A stretch of 64,000 nucleotides of DNA from Xiphydria camelus (GCA_963678675.1 OY783194.1:9454607-9518606); one strand, 5' to 3'. Numbered from the stretch's first letter, positions 22,428 to 34,060 are shown. The notes: generated by a model not told the origin, from the sequence alone. Numbers and translations: made by a program.

Positions 22428-23334
22428 TACATATATTCATTCCTTCATTATTGTCCATATAACTTTAAATAAAAAATTAAAAAGTTACCTAGATGAAGTT
22501 AATAGAACTTTACTTTCATAAATTAATTAAATATTTAATATGCTAACCAAAACCTCTTAGAAAATATAAAATTGTAACATTTGGATTTTAATGAAAATAT
22601 AAATTGTCCACGTGCGGCAAGGCTTTCAACCGTTTCAGGAATGTCAGACAAGGGTACATTCAAATACATGCGTACCAATTGGGATTATGTATTAGTTGTG
22701 GCATTTTCTCACCTTTCATTTCGCAAACATCGCATAGCACCATCTCGAAAAAGTAATCGTCTCTCTCCAAGTCACATTGAAAAAACTTTCACTGTTATAC
22801 CAGCCCTATTTCTAATTTATATTACGATAAAAAGTCACTAGTCAAAAAATAGGCGATGTCGAATTATCGAAACAGTCTTAGCTGTTTGACAGCTACGTTT
22901 ATACTGACGAGTAACAAGCATATGGGCGACATTGGATAAGGGGAGGGATTCAGTGTACGGTAGATGTCTGGGTGGGGAGGAGGAGAAATCCAGGACCGCA
23001 GATCAATATTAGGGCGTAGACTCAAGGACAAGGCAAGTTGTCAATGGAAGATTTGAACTTCCCAAAAAAGAATTGCAAAAATGTCTAAATTTCTTAATCT
23101 GTTTAGTAAATTAAGTTATTTCCCACTCAGCATTTCATTCAAAAATTCTCCATATACGATTACTTTCACTTTAGAACGTTAAAACGATATATTTTTCAGT
23201 CAAATAACTATTAATCCGAAAAAAATATTATCCGGAAAATATATTTTTAACTATAATAAACTATACAAAAAATACTAATACTTAAACTTTTTTGGAAGTA
23301 TTTTTCCGTAATGAAACAGAAAATTGTTTAATGC
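22428..23334. other. AT-rich region without recognised features
   Basis: Only short open frames; no family or repeat structure recognised. Confidence 0.5.
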
Positions 23335-23598
23335 ATATCGTCGGCTAAATATGTTAACCTGCTAACTCCATATCTTACGATTTTAAGATGTTTTGATACT
23401 CGGCAACTTCATGGCTAAACTAGACTAAATAATTTACATCCATTTTATTTAAAAAAAGGTTAGATAAATACTGACAATTATTGTGTTAAAATCCGTTGTC
23501 ATATAAGAACTTTTGTATTGATCAAGACAGTTTTGTTCTCGCTCCTGAAAATCTGACTGCATGTGAGTTAGCAGGTTAACATATTTAGCCGACGATAT
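23335..23598. mobile_element. 264-bp MITE with perfect 34-bp inverted repeats
   Basis: 23335-23368 (ATATCGTCGGCTAAATATGT onward) is the exact reverse complement of 23565-23598. No clear target duplication was seen. The interior is AT-rich and non-coding. Confidence 0.8.
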
Positions 23599-25960
23599 TT
23601 GGGTAATGTAATTATTGAAAATAGATCTTTTGGAGGAGACAGTATGAGTGTAAAATAGAAAATGTTAATAACGCCCAATTATTATACACAATGCATAGCC
23701 GTTAAGTATGTTATTTTTTTAACAAAGTGAAAGAATTTCCTCGAAACATTTTAGTGATGCTTACAATTTTAACCAAACGACTATTTACTATTTTTACAAA
23801 AATGAAAATAGTTTTTTGAATTAAACTGTTTTCGAGAAACTACATAAGTTTATCGATACAAAATCTGTCATGCTGTCTTCAGAGAATTATTCAATGACAG
23901 AATTAAAGTAATAAAAATGGTATTTAACTAATACAATTAAATTCGGATATAGTAAAATGCATAAAATAAAAATAGTTTAATTACAGTTATTATATTACTT
24001 TCATTTAAAGCATACATATAATATATTATTATTTTGAAATTCAGTTTTATTAATGCTTATGGCATTAAAACATGCATTGTGAATGTAGGAGGAAAATTCA
24101 ATGAACTTCAGAAATATTTAACATAATTACTAGAACTAGAAAATAAGTTTTAAAAATTGATATTAAGTATTATCAAACTCTCTCTGCTTTGGATTGTCTA
24201 AAATACTAGGTATTTTAGAATTTTCTTAGAAGAATTTACGAAATTATTTTTTGTTCACAAAGCTTAATATAAATGCGTGCTAATTCTTTTTGCATTTTTA
24301 ATGCAACAGCACACTACATCAGCATTCTTGAAACATTCTATTCTGTATATAAACTTAGGAAGTTAATCGTATACTGGGATCTTCTGGCAGTACGTCTTTG
24401 ACATGATGCATCTCAGACGGAAAAGAACAAAATACTATACTTGAAATATATTATTCAAAATCCTTAACGTGCCAGACTTTTAAGTTGCACTTTTTTTAAA
24501 AATAATAACTTACACAACTCAAAATTTCATTTTTTTAAAATGATCAACCTGCTTTTTATGTATCAAAAAAAGTACTATGAAGAATAAAAACATGATGCTA
24601 TAAAATCCAATTTACTATTTGAAGAATATATAGTCCAAGTTTTTTTCAGATCGGTCAAGCAGTTTTCGAGAATTTTTATCTACTGATCTTAACCTAATTT
24701 AATTCTTTGTTTCTTTCGAGCCTTTTGCACGGACGTAATCTTGGATTTTCACGAAAACAAATGAAGATTCTTCTATAAAGCCGTCGAAAAAAGTGAATTT
24801 CTAAACGTACTCTAAAATTATAAAAAAAATCAGAATAAAATTTATGAATGTATTTAACCCTTTCACTCACGAATTTTTATTTTTACAGCTGTACAATTGA
24901 TAATGTATATTCCAGCTGTTCGATGCTTTAAATTTTAATTTTTCTAATAAAAATGTTTTTTTTTCATAAATTTAATTTTTAATTTTTATGGCGATATATG
25001 TCTTATACGTTCGTTACGATGTCCACGAATGTACTTCTTGTGAACAAACGGTCAAAAAATTCTAATTTATGACCTTATATATACATTAATCCACATGTCC
25101 ACATTTGTGGTCACCATGAGCGAAAGGGGGAGGATCGTCAGAGAAATGACTTCTCAGAAACCGTAGTTGAAAATTTTTCAAAATACTTGTGAACTCATTT
25201 TAATAAGAGAAAAAATCAAACAATTTCACTTTACAGTTTTCTCGTAATTAATTTTTAAAACTTACGCGAGATTAGAGCATTGAGTCTTATGGGGAGCATA
25301 TTTCAAATGCACAGAACTTGCGATTTTCAACCGAAAAAAATTCTGAAAACTATGAAATAAGTTTCAACACCACACGAACTTGTTTTCACTAAATTATAAA
25401 GAATTCTCACTCTACAGTTTTTTTAATATAAAGGAAAAACTGTCGAAAAATTCAAGTTTTCATGTACTCGTCCGCCATATGCAAAAACGTGGCAACATCT
25501 CACTACGTGACGTCCCAAGCTATTGGCACGAAGCGTGCTCTTTCTTACTAACCAGTTTTCCAACTTGAGATTGAGGTTATAAAGAGACGTCATGAACCGC
25601 TTCAACGCGTTGTCCGACGATAAGAATTCTGTTTAACCTACCGATTTGCTACCAACTTACGAATGTTGAAATGCTATGTTGCCACGTTTTGCACACATTT
25701 TACATATTTAAAATAAATTAAGTTTGAAGGTATAAAATTGTTTTCGAATATTTATCTTATTTTTAAAGTTGAAAGTAACAAAAAGAAAAAAGAATTCAGC
25801 GCCTATACTTATTATTGCAGTTTTTATAAAACTTGAAATTTTACTATTTGAAATTGGCAACACACGTCGGTTTCTTTGTTCTTGTTCTCCTTCTACCTCA
25901 CCCCAAAGAGCACTGACGATCCTCCTTAATATGCCCCTGAAATGGATCTAAAGGGCCCAT
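23599..25960. other. AT-rich region without recognised genes
   Basis: Nothing coding is recognised. 24350-24422 resembles, in inverse and in permuted order, 33215-33295 (AACTTAGGAAGTTAATCGTA and GCATCTCA...CGG blocks). 25380-25620 has short open frames of no known family. Confidence 0.5.
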
Positions 25961-26789
25961 ACACGTTCAGTCGGCCGGCCGGCCGGCCGTGGACTGTCAG
26001 TCTTAGGCACGAAAGGAAGCACTCCGGTCACTACTATGCCTACTGCCCGGCCGGTGTCGGAACGGTCTAGTGGGTGTTGTCTGATACTAAAAAATATAAA
26101 GAATATTTGGTTGCATGTGTCGATACGGTTACGGTCCTAGTATGTTACTGTGTAGTGGGCAGAGGCCTTTATGGTGCCCATCCACGTACAGTCGGACTGC
26201 AGTCCGGAACTGTGAGCGATCCCGCCTTCAGTCCAAATTTCACCATACACGTAGAGTTCGCCTGCAGTCCGTCGAAACTGTTAGAAAATTGTACGTGCGT
26301 GGCAGTTAATCTGCAGTCCAGGCCTGTCGTGCTAAACTTTTATTGATATGAAAAATTGTCTGTCAGTTGCACTTCAGGGGCACCTGTACGGTGCCCGGGC
26401 GGTTGATGCTTCCACTCGAGCGGCGCCTCTACGACATTCGGGCGGTTTGGTACTCGATATGTTTTATTTTCGATGTGCGAAAAGATTAGCGGTGCTGCTA
26501 TAGTGCCGTCTACAATTAAAAAGCGGAATCTGCAGGAACAGTAAAAACGAGAAAATTGATGCTGCAGTCCCGAACTGTGAGTGATCCCGCCTTCAGTCCA
26601 AATTTCACCATACACGTACAGTTCGCCTGCAGTCCATCGCCTGCAGTACGTCGATACTGTTAAAAAACTGTGCGTGTGTGGCGGTTGATCTGCAGTCCAG
26701 GCCTGTCATGCTGACCTTTCATCGATGTTAAAAATTTTCTGTCAGTTGCACTCCAGGGGCATATACGGTGCCCGGGAGCTGCGGGGAGC
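25961..26789. repeat. PIF/Harbinger-type ends and CTGCAGTCC repeats
   Basis: 25961-26010 carries a GGCCCATACACGTTCAGTCG end followed by GGCCGG repeats, like the ends at 31710 and 32982. 26170-26403 and 26566-26785 are direct repeats of about 220 bp (AACTGTGAGCGATCCCGCCT against AACTGTGAGTGATCCCGCCT), dense in CTGCAGTCC. Sequence related to the CTGCAGTCC type recurs at 31300-31470. These are probably non-autonomous relatives of the Harbinger-type element at 31704-32982. Confidence 0.6.
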
Positions 26790-26852
26790 GGGGACGGTTA
26801 AGGAGTGGGGGTTGAAGTCACTGAAGTCAATCCCCACTCCTTAACCGTCCCC
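26790..26852. repeat. Strong hairpin, 63 bp
   Basis: GGGGACGGTTAAGGAGTGGG is followed after a short spacer by the reverse complement CCCACTCCTTAACCGTCCCC. The stem is over 20 bp with a loop near GAAGTCACTGAAGTC. It marks the boundary between the CTGCAGTCC repeats and the next foldback. Confidence 0.85.
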
Positions 26853-27239
26853 GATCTTGGCCAAATGTATTGTTCGCTTGGTTCCCGTAATCAAACAGGG
26901 TGGCTAGACATTCGGTATTCGGCGAACACCGAGCGACTGCTCGGCGAATCCCGAATGTGTACACGGGTTGCTCGCTGTTTGCCGATGGCCGAATCTGGTG
27001 TTCGTCCAAATGTTCGCCGTTCCCGTAGTTTGTCGGTCTTTCTTGGCACATCAAAGCAAACGAATAGTCGTAAACACCTACCACTTCATTGTAATCGCCA
27101 ATCTAGAGTTAATCCCACCGTCGGTCACAATAACAAGGCAGGCGGTCTGTATCCGCGAATCTAGACTACTAATGAGTTCGCAGTCCCCCACCTTTCCCGA
27201 GTCGGATGAATGGTAATAAACCGTTTCTCGCAATACCCA

Positions 27240-27560
27240 TTCAAATACTGATATTGATGATACAGCATTGATTTTTTAAAAAGTTGGAGCATATGTGCAC
27301 AGAAATTGAACAAGTTGCAGTTTGTTTTGAGAAGAAAAAAAATCTTTTCAGTCGGCCGGGATTTTGGTTGAAGGACTTGATATAACAATTTGCTTCGGTT
27401 TCGTTCCTTTCGATCGTATGCAGTGGCAAAATCTCCGAAAGTATTATATTTTTGAAATTTAATTTTATGCACTAGTGACATTCCATCAAAAATACAAACT
27501 TTCGAATGATTAGATTTTATTATTTGCTGAAAAGTGTTGTTTCCACATGCATGTACTCTT
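27240..27560 (-). pseudogene. CDTTS-family protein fragment
   Basis: The minus strand reads KFQKYNTFGDFATA, then after a deletion DRKERNRSKLLYQVLQPKSR in a shifted frame. These match the DNA at about 48290-48000 (KIQLQKYNTFGDFATAFFER and the following region) in the longer relic. It is heavily broken and non-functional. Confidence 0.65.
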
Positions 27561-27654
27561 TGAATTGATCCCTTTTATATTCAGGTATACGGGTCACGGG
27601 GACCTTTAAACCGTCAGGCGCGGGCCTCGTAGACCGTCAGATAGTGACAGATTC

Positions 27655-28400
27655 TGGTGCCCCATTTTCGCATACATGCCTCGAAGAGGATTGAAAAGTA
27701 CTTCGATGCTGAGTAGAATAAAGCGAAATTTACGAATTGCCCTTGGGGATAACATATGGAAAATTCGATTTTTCTTAACAGAAATAAAAAGGTGTCTGTT
27801 GCCCATTTTCTCATGCATACCTTGTTCACTAAATGATTCAATAGAACCTGGCTTCGGAAAACCAAAGGTATGGGTGTTGCAGGTGGCTAAAGGGTTGAAA
27901 TAAGGGCGTAATCTTGTAAGAAAAAATCGAGATTTTGAGTGATTTTCCCACACATGCCTATTGGAAGTATGGAAACGTACATCGTAACTAGCACGAAAAA
28001 AATATTGACATGAGTGGCGCGAATAGATAAGTAGGTACATTTTGGAGTCGTAAAAGTTAACGGATGTTTTTTCGACTTTCCAGTTATTTTGCCATGCATG
28101 CCTTTGAAACTATAGACTATTATTGATGTGTTAAACATTAAAATAAAATTGGCATGTGGACGGAACGAAGACTTGAGTCGGAAAGTTGCAGGAAAATTGT
28201 ATGCAAATGGCCGCCATTTTCCCACGCATGCCTTTTGACATATGCTTAAAAAAGTGATTTTAAGTGTATATAACGAAAGACTTGAGTGTCGGACGTGGCT
28301 ATCATATTAATTATACATAATGTATTGAAAAAAGAGCTGACAGAAAAATTCTAGACATTGCCGCCATTTTCCCACGCACGCCTTTTGACATATGCTTAGA
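27655..28400. repeat. Diverged tandem array, unit about 145 bp
   Basis: A conserved core CCATTTTCYCAYRCATGCCT recurs at about 27660, 27800, 27943, 28090, 28215 and 28365, at spacings of roughly 125-150 bp. The sequence between cores is more diverged but shares TTCGGAAA/GTCGGAAAG-like pieces. It looks like an old minisatellite or satellite inside a transposon. Confidence 0.6.
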
Positions 28401-28560
28401 AAAACTGGAGAATCGATGATAAATGAGTACGAAACTGAACGTTTTGAATTAAATAAGAAATACGTTTTTGACCCACTAGTAAGAAGTTCTTATCGCATGA
28501 AATACTTGATTACCCTATATATCTCTTTGAAGGATTCTACAGGAAAAAAAAACGAAATCA
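28392..28560 (+). pseudogene. CDTTS-family protein fragment, opposite orientation
   Basis: KTGESMINEYETERFELNKK then YVFDPLVR matches KETGESMIKEYETERFELNN in the 339-residue frame at 48198-49217. It then changes frame (LITLYISLKDSTGKKNEIN against DYPAYLFEHEGFYRKSIKSA). It is oriented opposite to the fragment at 27240-27560, consistent with a foldback arm. Confidence 0.7.
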
Positions 28561-28717
28561 ACATTAGTAATCGACTAGATTGGCGATTATAATGAAGTGA
28601 TAAGAACCGACCTTCCGAGTCCACACTACTCGGTCTTCGCCGGGTAGAGCTGTCCCTTGGTGGTCACCGAGCGGTCGCTCGGTATTCGCCAAATTCCGAA
28701 TGTTCGGGCTCGACCTT

Positions 28718-28850
28718 AAAGCCTCTTTGACATCGACGAGCATTGCTCGGCACTCGCCGAATCCCGCGTGTTTACCGGCACCTTTAAAGCCTCGTTGACA
28801 TCGGCGAGCATTGCTCGGCATTCGCCGAATGCCGCGTGTTTACCGGAGCC
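28718..28850. repeat. 68-bp tandem duplication
   Basis: AAAGCCTC starts at 28718 and 28786. Each unit runs through GAGCATTGCTCGGC, TCGCCGAAT and GCGTGTTTACCGG. A third partial relative precedes it at 28650-28700. Confidence 0.8.
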
Positions 28851-29462
28851 TTCATACACAGTCAAACAGTGCTATCTACAATAACCGTCGATGCACATAC
28901 CGCTTTTTACCCAAGCAGTTAGCATATACCGTATTTAGATTATGGAAACGTCAAACGGTATAGCCGGATAAGCATATGAAAATGACCCCCGCTTGAATTT
29001 CTCGCTTGAATTAAGAAGGAAGAAATCGTACTATTTGAATTCCCACTTCTTAATTTGATCAGAAATACAACAACCGCTTGAAGCACTGATCGATTATCAT
29101 TGTCGCGCATAGAAGGAAGCATATTTCGTATTTCATTTATATTTTTATATAAGAAACCAGTCAGTAACTTCACTTGATCTTCAGGATAGGAGAAATTACT
29201 TATTTTTCCTATAAGTAAAGAATCGCGGTCTACAGCAAGATTATCTAACAATTTTTGTAGATCAGAGGTTTCTACAAAACTTTAATTAAAAATCACTTTT
29301 AAAAGGCACAGATCGTCTTCATAGAACTTTTCTTGAACAAATGATTTTTGCAGCATCGATTTTCAATAGGAATAAATACTCTTTTTTTAATATACGCTTG
29401 CTTTCGAGCTTCAAAATGAATGACAGTTCGTTGATCCGTAAACACCGGAATACTTATGCGTA

Positions 29463-30788
29463 CACTGAAAAAAATCTTTAGTTTTAACAGCAATACATTT
29501 CTGGCTGAGACTTTCTAGCCATTCCCCCCTAAAAATATTTTTATTACAGTAATTCTATTAGTTGTATTTGAGATACAGCATTGCTATGTTAGCAGTCCAA
29601 GTATTGCTAACAGATATGTTTGATGCAGCAATATGGCATCTGATTACTTAATATACTAGAAAGGTTATCCTAAGCAGATGACGTATTCTTACCCCAACTG
29701 TATGATTATACGTAATATAGGTATATAGGTATAGTTAGCTGGACTATAAAACGTATGTTTACACCAACTGTAAACTTATGTGTAGTGTGACTGAACGGTA
29801 TGGCTGGGTGGACTATACTGGATGCCTCGCGCAGTTCCACACAGTTGCAGAGACCCCTTCGGCCGGGCTTGGTCGGTATTCGAGCAATTTTTACCGGTAG
29901 AAGTGGCTCCAATACCGACCAAGCCCGGCCGAAAAGGTCCCTGCAACTGTGCGGTTCTGTGCCCGAGGCATACGAAATACCGGTAGAAGTCGAGTCGGTA
30001 CCCCGATAGCAAATTAAATATTTATTTAAATATTTTTGCCGAGATATCTCAGTGTTGCATTATATAAAGGCCTGTTTTAGCTAAGACCACTTGAAGAGTC
30101 GGTGGCGCAATTGGTAGAATGCGAGCATTCCCAGTCTCGAAGCATCTCATCTAAGGAACGCAGGTTCAAATCCCGGTGTGGGCCCCGCGACATTGCACTT
30201 TCTCGTCGCGGGATCACCCGAGCTCCACACACCTCCGGATTTCTAGCCAAACCTGGGGATGGTGCGTAAATGCATTTCCCCTTCTATAAAAAAAAAAAAA
30301 AAAAAAAAATCGAATCCCGGAAGGGTTGGAAAAAAAACCGACACCCCAGTAGGCGGGTTGGCAGGCGGCAGGATAGGCGTGCGCGCCCCCTTTTTGCAAA
30401 ATCCTACTTTCAATTTAGCAATACGGTATAGCTGACACAGCTATACTGCTTGTCTAAACGAACCAAAATTCCCGCGCAATTTAGCAATACGGTATAGCTG
30501 ACACAGCTATACTGCTTGTCTAGATGAACCAGAATTTCCGTGCAATTTAGCGATACGGTACAGCTTACGTAGGCATACTGCACGTCTAAATCAATCAGAA
30601 TAAATAACTGGCTCAACAGTACAGCGCAGCTTGACACAAACATCACGATATTGTTACTTTAAACATATTAGCTTAGCCATACTCGGCTGGCTGTCTTAAG
30701 AAAACTTCTGGCTGTGGCCACGGTGGCTAGAAATTCTGGTTGGTTCAGCCAGAATTATTGCTCAATTCCCTGAAAATTTTTTTCAGTG
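29463..30788 (+). mobile_element. 1326-bp TA-flanked element, uninterrupted copy
   Basis: The ends CACTGAAAAAAAT and ATTTTTTTCAGTG are flanked by TA (29461-29462, 30789-30790). It is the inverse of 12790-13496 plus 17251-17869 and shows the empty Tc5 target CTTAG (as CTAAG near 30080). The interior contains the inverted pair AACCGCACAGTTGCAGG/CCTGCAACTGTGCGGTT-type repeats near 29840-29960, a tRNA-derived SINE and a 66-bp tandem repeat. It interrupts a Harbinger-like pseudogene. No transposase is encoded. Confidence 0.92.
30084..30309 (+). repeat. tRNA-derived SINE with A22 tail
   Basis: The A-box-like TGGCGCAATTGG lies at 30103-30114 and the B box GGTTCAAATCC at 30163-30173. The body then runs to an A22 tract at 30288-30309, followed by sequence resembling the 9830s fragment. 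Pol III promoter boxes and an A tail are standard SINE features. The source tRNA was not identified. Confidence 0.65.
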
Positions 30789-31299
30789 TAGAAACAACTC
30801 TTGGCAATGTTAATTCGATACGTTCGAATTGAATCCCTTCATTTCCACGATATAAATTAAATTCATAATCAGGATCATCTGTACATTGGCATTCTTTTAC
30901 CCAAAAACGTTGCCGAATTCTCGTATGTTGATAAGTTAACAACATAATTATAAGGAACAAAGTAAGCTTCCTTTTTCTCACAACCATGTTAAATATTAGA
31001 TATAAGGGGTATAGATGCAAAACCCGCCAAATTCATTTTTGTCAAATTTGAGTTAGATACGGGAATTTGTTCTTTATAAGTACGTGCATTAGGTCGAACA
31101 TAATTTTGGTGCAAATTCCACCTTAAACCGTTAATAATATAAGGTAGAAAATATGCTTGCTAATGCAAGGCAATGGCCGTCTGCACCAGTTTTTGACGTT
31201 TCCTGTGAATTGCTATAAATGTGACTTGGCGGATTTCGCATCTACACCCCTCATATATTTCTTCTTCCAAACACAATTGATCGAACTGAACTGACTCAT

Positions 31300-31480
31300 G
31301 AACTGTACGTGTATGGCGAATCATCCGGCGGCCTGCAGTCCCTGGACTGTCCGGCGATGCAGTCCGCAGAACTGTATGTGTGTGTTCAATGACAGTTCGG
31401 GACTGCAGATCAGAACTGTCAGTCCACGGACTGCAGTCCGCCTGTACGTGGATGGGCACCGTTATACACTTTTTCGCTAG
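31300..31480. repeat. CTGCAGTCC-rich MITE-like repeat
   Basis: Sequence between GTACGTGTATGGCG and CGTGGATGGGCACC carries at least five CAGTCC/GGACTG motifs in both orientations, related to the repeats at 26170-26785. The GGGCACC end resembles the Harbinger-type end at 32982. The exact target duplication was not determined. Confidence 0.55.
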
Positions 31481-31703
31481 GATCAATACTTCAGAAGATA
31501 TGGAGGGGGAAAAATGGAAAATTCGAATTCGTCATTATTGCGAGAAACGGTTCGTTATGACTCGTCCAGCAATTAACCCCTTCAGGAAAGGTGTGGAACT
31601 GCGAATCGCCTGGATTCGTCGAAACAGATCGCTTGTGTTGTCATTATGAATGTTCGAAAGATAGCGATATATATTAAAATAGGTATACAGGTATAGGTAT
31701 AAA

Positions 31704-32982
31704 GGGTACACACCATACACGTTCAGTCGGCCGGCCGGCCATGGACTGTCAGTCCGACTGTCAGTCGACCGTCAGTCCTGGCCGGCCGCGGGTTATCGAT
31801 AGGATAAAACCTCCAGTGATTGGCCTTTTAAATAGACGAAATTATACAGTAATTGACTTATCGTTTCCTCTTTCTATCGAATGCATTTGTTATGAGAGGG
31901 GGCCAATCACTATCGCATGGCCAATGACTGTATCGTTTACCCTATTCAAACTACACCTACAATTTTGTTCACCGAATGCGTCCGTCAGTTCTCTACCGGC
32001 TTCGATAGTAGCATAACGATTTTATATTGAGAGTATAAATATGTCGCAAAAAGAATACGCAGCTGCACTTGTTATTTTGACAAACCAGCAGAAGAAACGA
32101 AAAAAGAGACAAATTTGGATGAAAGAGTGGTTGAAGAAACGCACTTTATCTCACGTGGGGCTCGTACGTGAACTTCGACAATCCAATGCAAGTGATTTGA
32201 AACATTTCCTGAGGATGGACGAGAATTGTTTCCAGTACTTGCTAAATTTGGTAAAGCCACATATTACGAAAAAGGACACCGTAATGCGGCAAGCAATTAC
32301 CGCAGAAGAACGGCTTTTAGTGACCCTGAGATATTTGGCAACAGGGCGCAATATGGAGGATTTAAAATTCAGAGCGCAATTATTTCGCCACAAGCTCTGG
32401 AAACAATTATCCCAGAGATTTGCAAATATATATATTTGACCTTAAAGGAGGAATATTTAAAGGTAAAGTGTAAAAATATATAGAAATATATTTAAGTATT
32501 TTATTCCAAAATTAATGAACATTAAACTGATATCTAGGATCTATTAATAAAAGTAATATTTAAAATTTATTAATAAAATAAAAATAAAAAAAGATGGCGA
32601 TATATATTACAATAGGTATACAGGTATAGGTAATGCGGGAGACGGATTATTTCGACCCGTTCGGTAATTAACCTTTCCGGGAAAGGGCGTGGTTGCAAGA
32701 TCATAAAATTTCAGACTGGAGTAAAATTTTTCCGTCAGTCCGTCGTCGGACGAATCCCTGTCGGTGAACTCCAACACGCGTTTAATTTTATTAATCAACA
32801 GGCCCCCGGCAGGTAGCGACTTCTCATTTAAATTTGTGTGCGTAGCGGAAAGCGGCCGGCCGACTGAACGTGCATAGGTACCTTAACTTTGTGTGTGCAG
32901 CCGGTCGGCCAGGACTGACGGCCGACTGACAGTCGGACTGACAGTCCACGACCGGCCGGCCGACTGAACGTGTATGGGCACC
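31704..32982 (+). mobile_element. PIF/Harbinger-type element with GGCCGG-rich ends
   Basis: The left end (CACCATACACGTTCAGTCGG near 31710) is inverted at the right (CCGACTGAACGTGTATGGGC, ending GGGCACC at 32982). TTA follows at 32983-32985. A second similar end lies inside at about 32880 (GGTACC then TTA), so the right side may be two overlapping elements. TWA duplications are typical of PIF/Harbinger. The encoded transposase fragment supports the class. Confidence 0.65.
32041..32483 (+). pseudogene. PIF/Harbinger transposase (HARBI1-like), N-terminal exon
   Basis: ATG at 32041 starts MSQKEYAAALVILTNQQKKR, continues WMKEWLKKRTLSHVGLVREL and LKHFLRMDENCFQYLLNLVK, and then RQAITAEERLLVTLRYLATG. 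These match the conserved N-terminal part of HARBI1-type proteins (RKRxxWxKxWLxxR...FLRM...F..LL..V...I......R..IxxxERLxxTLRYLATG). After LKF the frame shifts, and ISPQALETIIPEICKYIYLT continues in the next frame to 32462. An AAAG|GTAAAG at 32459-32467 looks like a splice donor. The catalytic DDE exon is absent. Confidence 0.8.
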
Positions 32983-32985
32983 TTA

Positions 32986-33475
32986 ATATACGTTTCTGCA
33001 GTTGTATAGAAGATATCGATTTTTAAAAGCCGAAAGTCTGTTCTGTAATAACCACACTATTATATAAAAATATAAAAACAAATGGAATGTCGTATGGTAT
33101 TCCGTAACGTTTCTAAAGGAATATACTATTACATTACTGTAATAGAATTCTAAATTCTCTGTCAAATCTATTTTGAGCGCAAAAAGGGCCTTATACACTC
33201 TGCTTCTTCATTATCCGAACCTCCCGGTATACGATTAACTTCCTAAGTTTATAAACTGTTTCGTTTGAGATGCACCATGTCGAAGACAGTGCTGCCTACA
33301 GCATTACAAGAAACCGCAAAACAATTATTCCGATAGATTATACTGCGTCATCAGTTTTCAATAAGTACTTTTTATCTTTTTCTCGTTTTATTAATATAAA
33401 TTAAAATACACCCTTTTTGTGTGAAATATGCGCCATTTGCAGTACCTGAAGAAAAATAATATATTATATATTGGG
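32986..33475. other. AT-rich region without recognised genes
   Basis: Nothing coding. 33215-33295 resembles 24350-24422 in inverse and permuted order. Confidence 0.5.
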
Positions 33476-34060
33476 TCATTTCATGCCAAATCTATCACTC
33501 TTTGGAGCAGAATTTCAATCTTTTTCAAATTTAGATACATTTTTGTCACTTGCATTGCGAATACGTATGCCAAACGGTTTTTGAACATTTTGAAAAATGT
33601 AATAGTTATAACACTAAAGCTTTCGAGTCGGTTGGATTCAATGAGTTATAGCGTCCCTAGGAAAAATCGTAGCTTAATGACATTTCGAATACTTACACAT
33701 GAAGGCTTCAACCTTATAAGGAAGATAAAAAACGCGAAGAATATTAATAATTAAAGTTCTTCTTTAAACAAATAATGTTTAAAATGCCTGTTTTTCGGGT
33801 CTTGCCACTTTTTAAATATGTGAAAAAAATGAGCATGTAGTTATTTCTATTTTTTCTGGTCATCCATTCAGAAATACGATCACTTTATAAACAAACTTGT
33901 TATAATTATTTTAATAGAAGTTCGACGAGTCATTTCGGAGGGTTTAGTGGCGGTTCCCGCGTGCGGCTACACGTTCCCAGTCTACTCTTCAGTACTTAGG
34001 ACTGTACTCTCTCTCTCTCAATGCTGCATGACTACGTATCTTCAATATTCATATTGCTAA
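33476..34060. repeat. Dispersed repeat, inverse at 55540-55930
   Basis: CCAACCGACTCGAAA, CATTCAGAAATACGAT and TATAACAAATTTGTTTAT-type blocks occur here and, in inverse, at 55540-55930. 33935-34060 also matches, in inverse, the two flanks of the 9.5-kb foldback (36297-36404 plus 45902-45925). It therefore supplies an approximate empty site for that insertion. Confidence 0.7.

Larger units (their letters stand above)
26900..28870. mobile_element. Decayed foldback with CDTTS-family fragments (copy D)
   Basis: TAATCGCCAATCTAGA near 27089 is inverted near 28568 (TCTAGATTGGCGATTA spread with mismatches), and GCTCGGCGAATCCCGAATGT near 26940 has inverse or related copies at 28650-28840. The arms carry pieces of the protein encoded at 47-49 kb: 27240-27560 on the minus strand and 28392-28560 on the plus strand. 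A satellite-like array fills the middle. Ends and target duplication were not resolved. Confidence 0.5.
28940..31020 (-). pseudogene. PIF/Harbinger-like (DDE_Tnp_4 type) protein N-terminus, split by the TA element
   Basis: The minus-strand order is: 31020-30790 (QRFWVKECQCTDDPDYEFNL, ending PRVVST); the 1326-bp TA element; 29462-29299 (VFTDQRTVIHFEARKQAYIK, then VFIPIENRCCKNHL); and 29251-28940 (PEDQVKLLTGFLYKNINEIR, then SVLQAVVVFLIKLRSGNSNS). The IPxxNRCCxxHL block and the FLxKLRxGxS block are typical of the N-terminal DNA-binding part of arthropod Harbinger-type transposases (recalled, not searched). The catalytic half is missing downstream of 28940. Several frame changes and the insertion make it inactive. 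Confidence 0.55.

Noticed and set aside
27655..28400. CRISPR-like array
   Set aside because: The repeats are degenerate, unevenly spaced and in a eukaryotic transposon context.
30090..30180. Functional tRNA gene
   Set aside because: The A and B boxes are present, but the arms do not fold as a tRNA and an A tail follows; a SINE is the better call.
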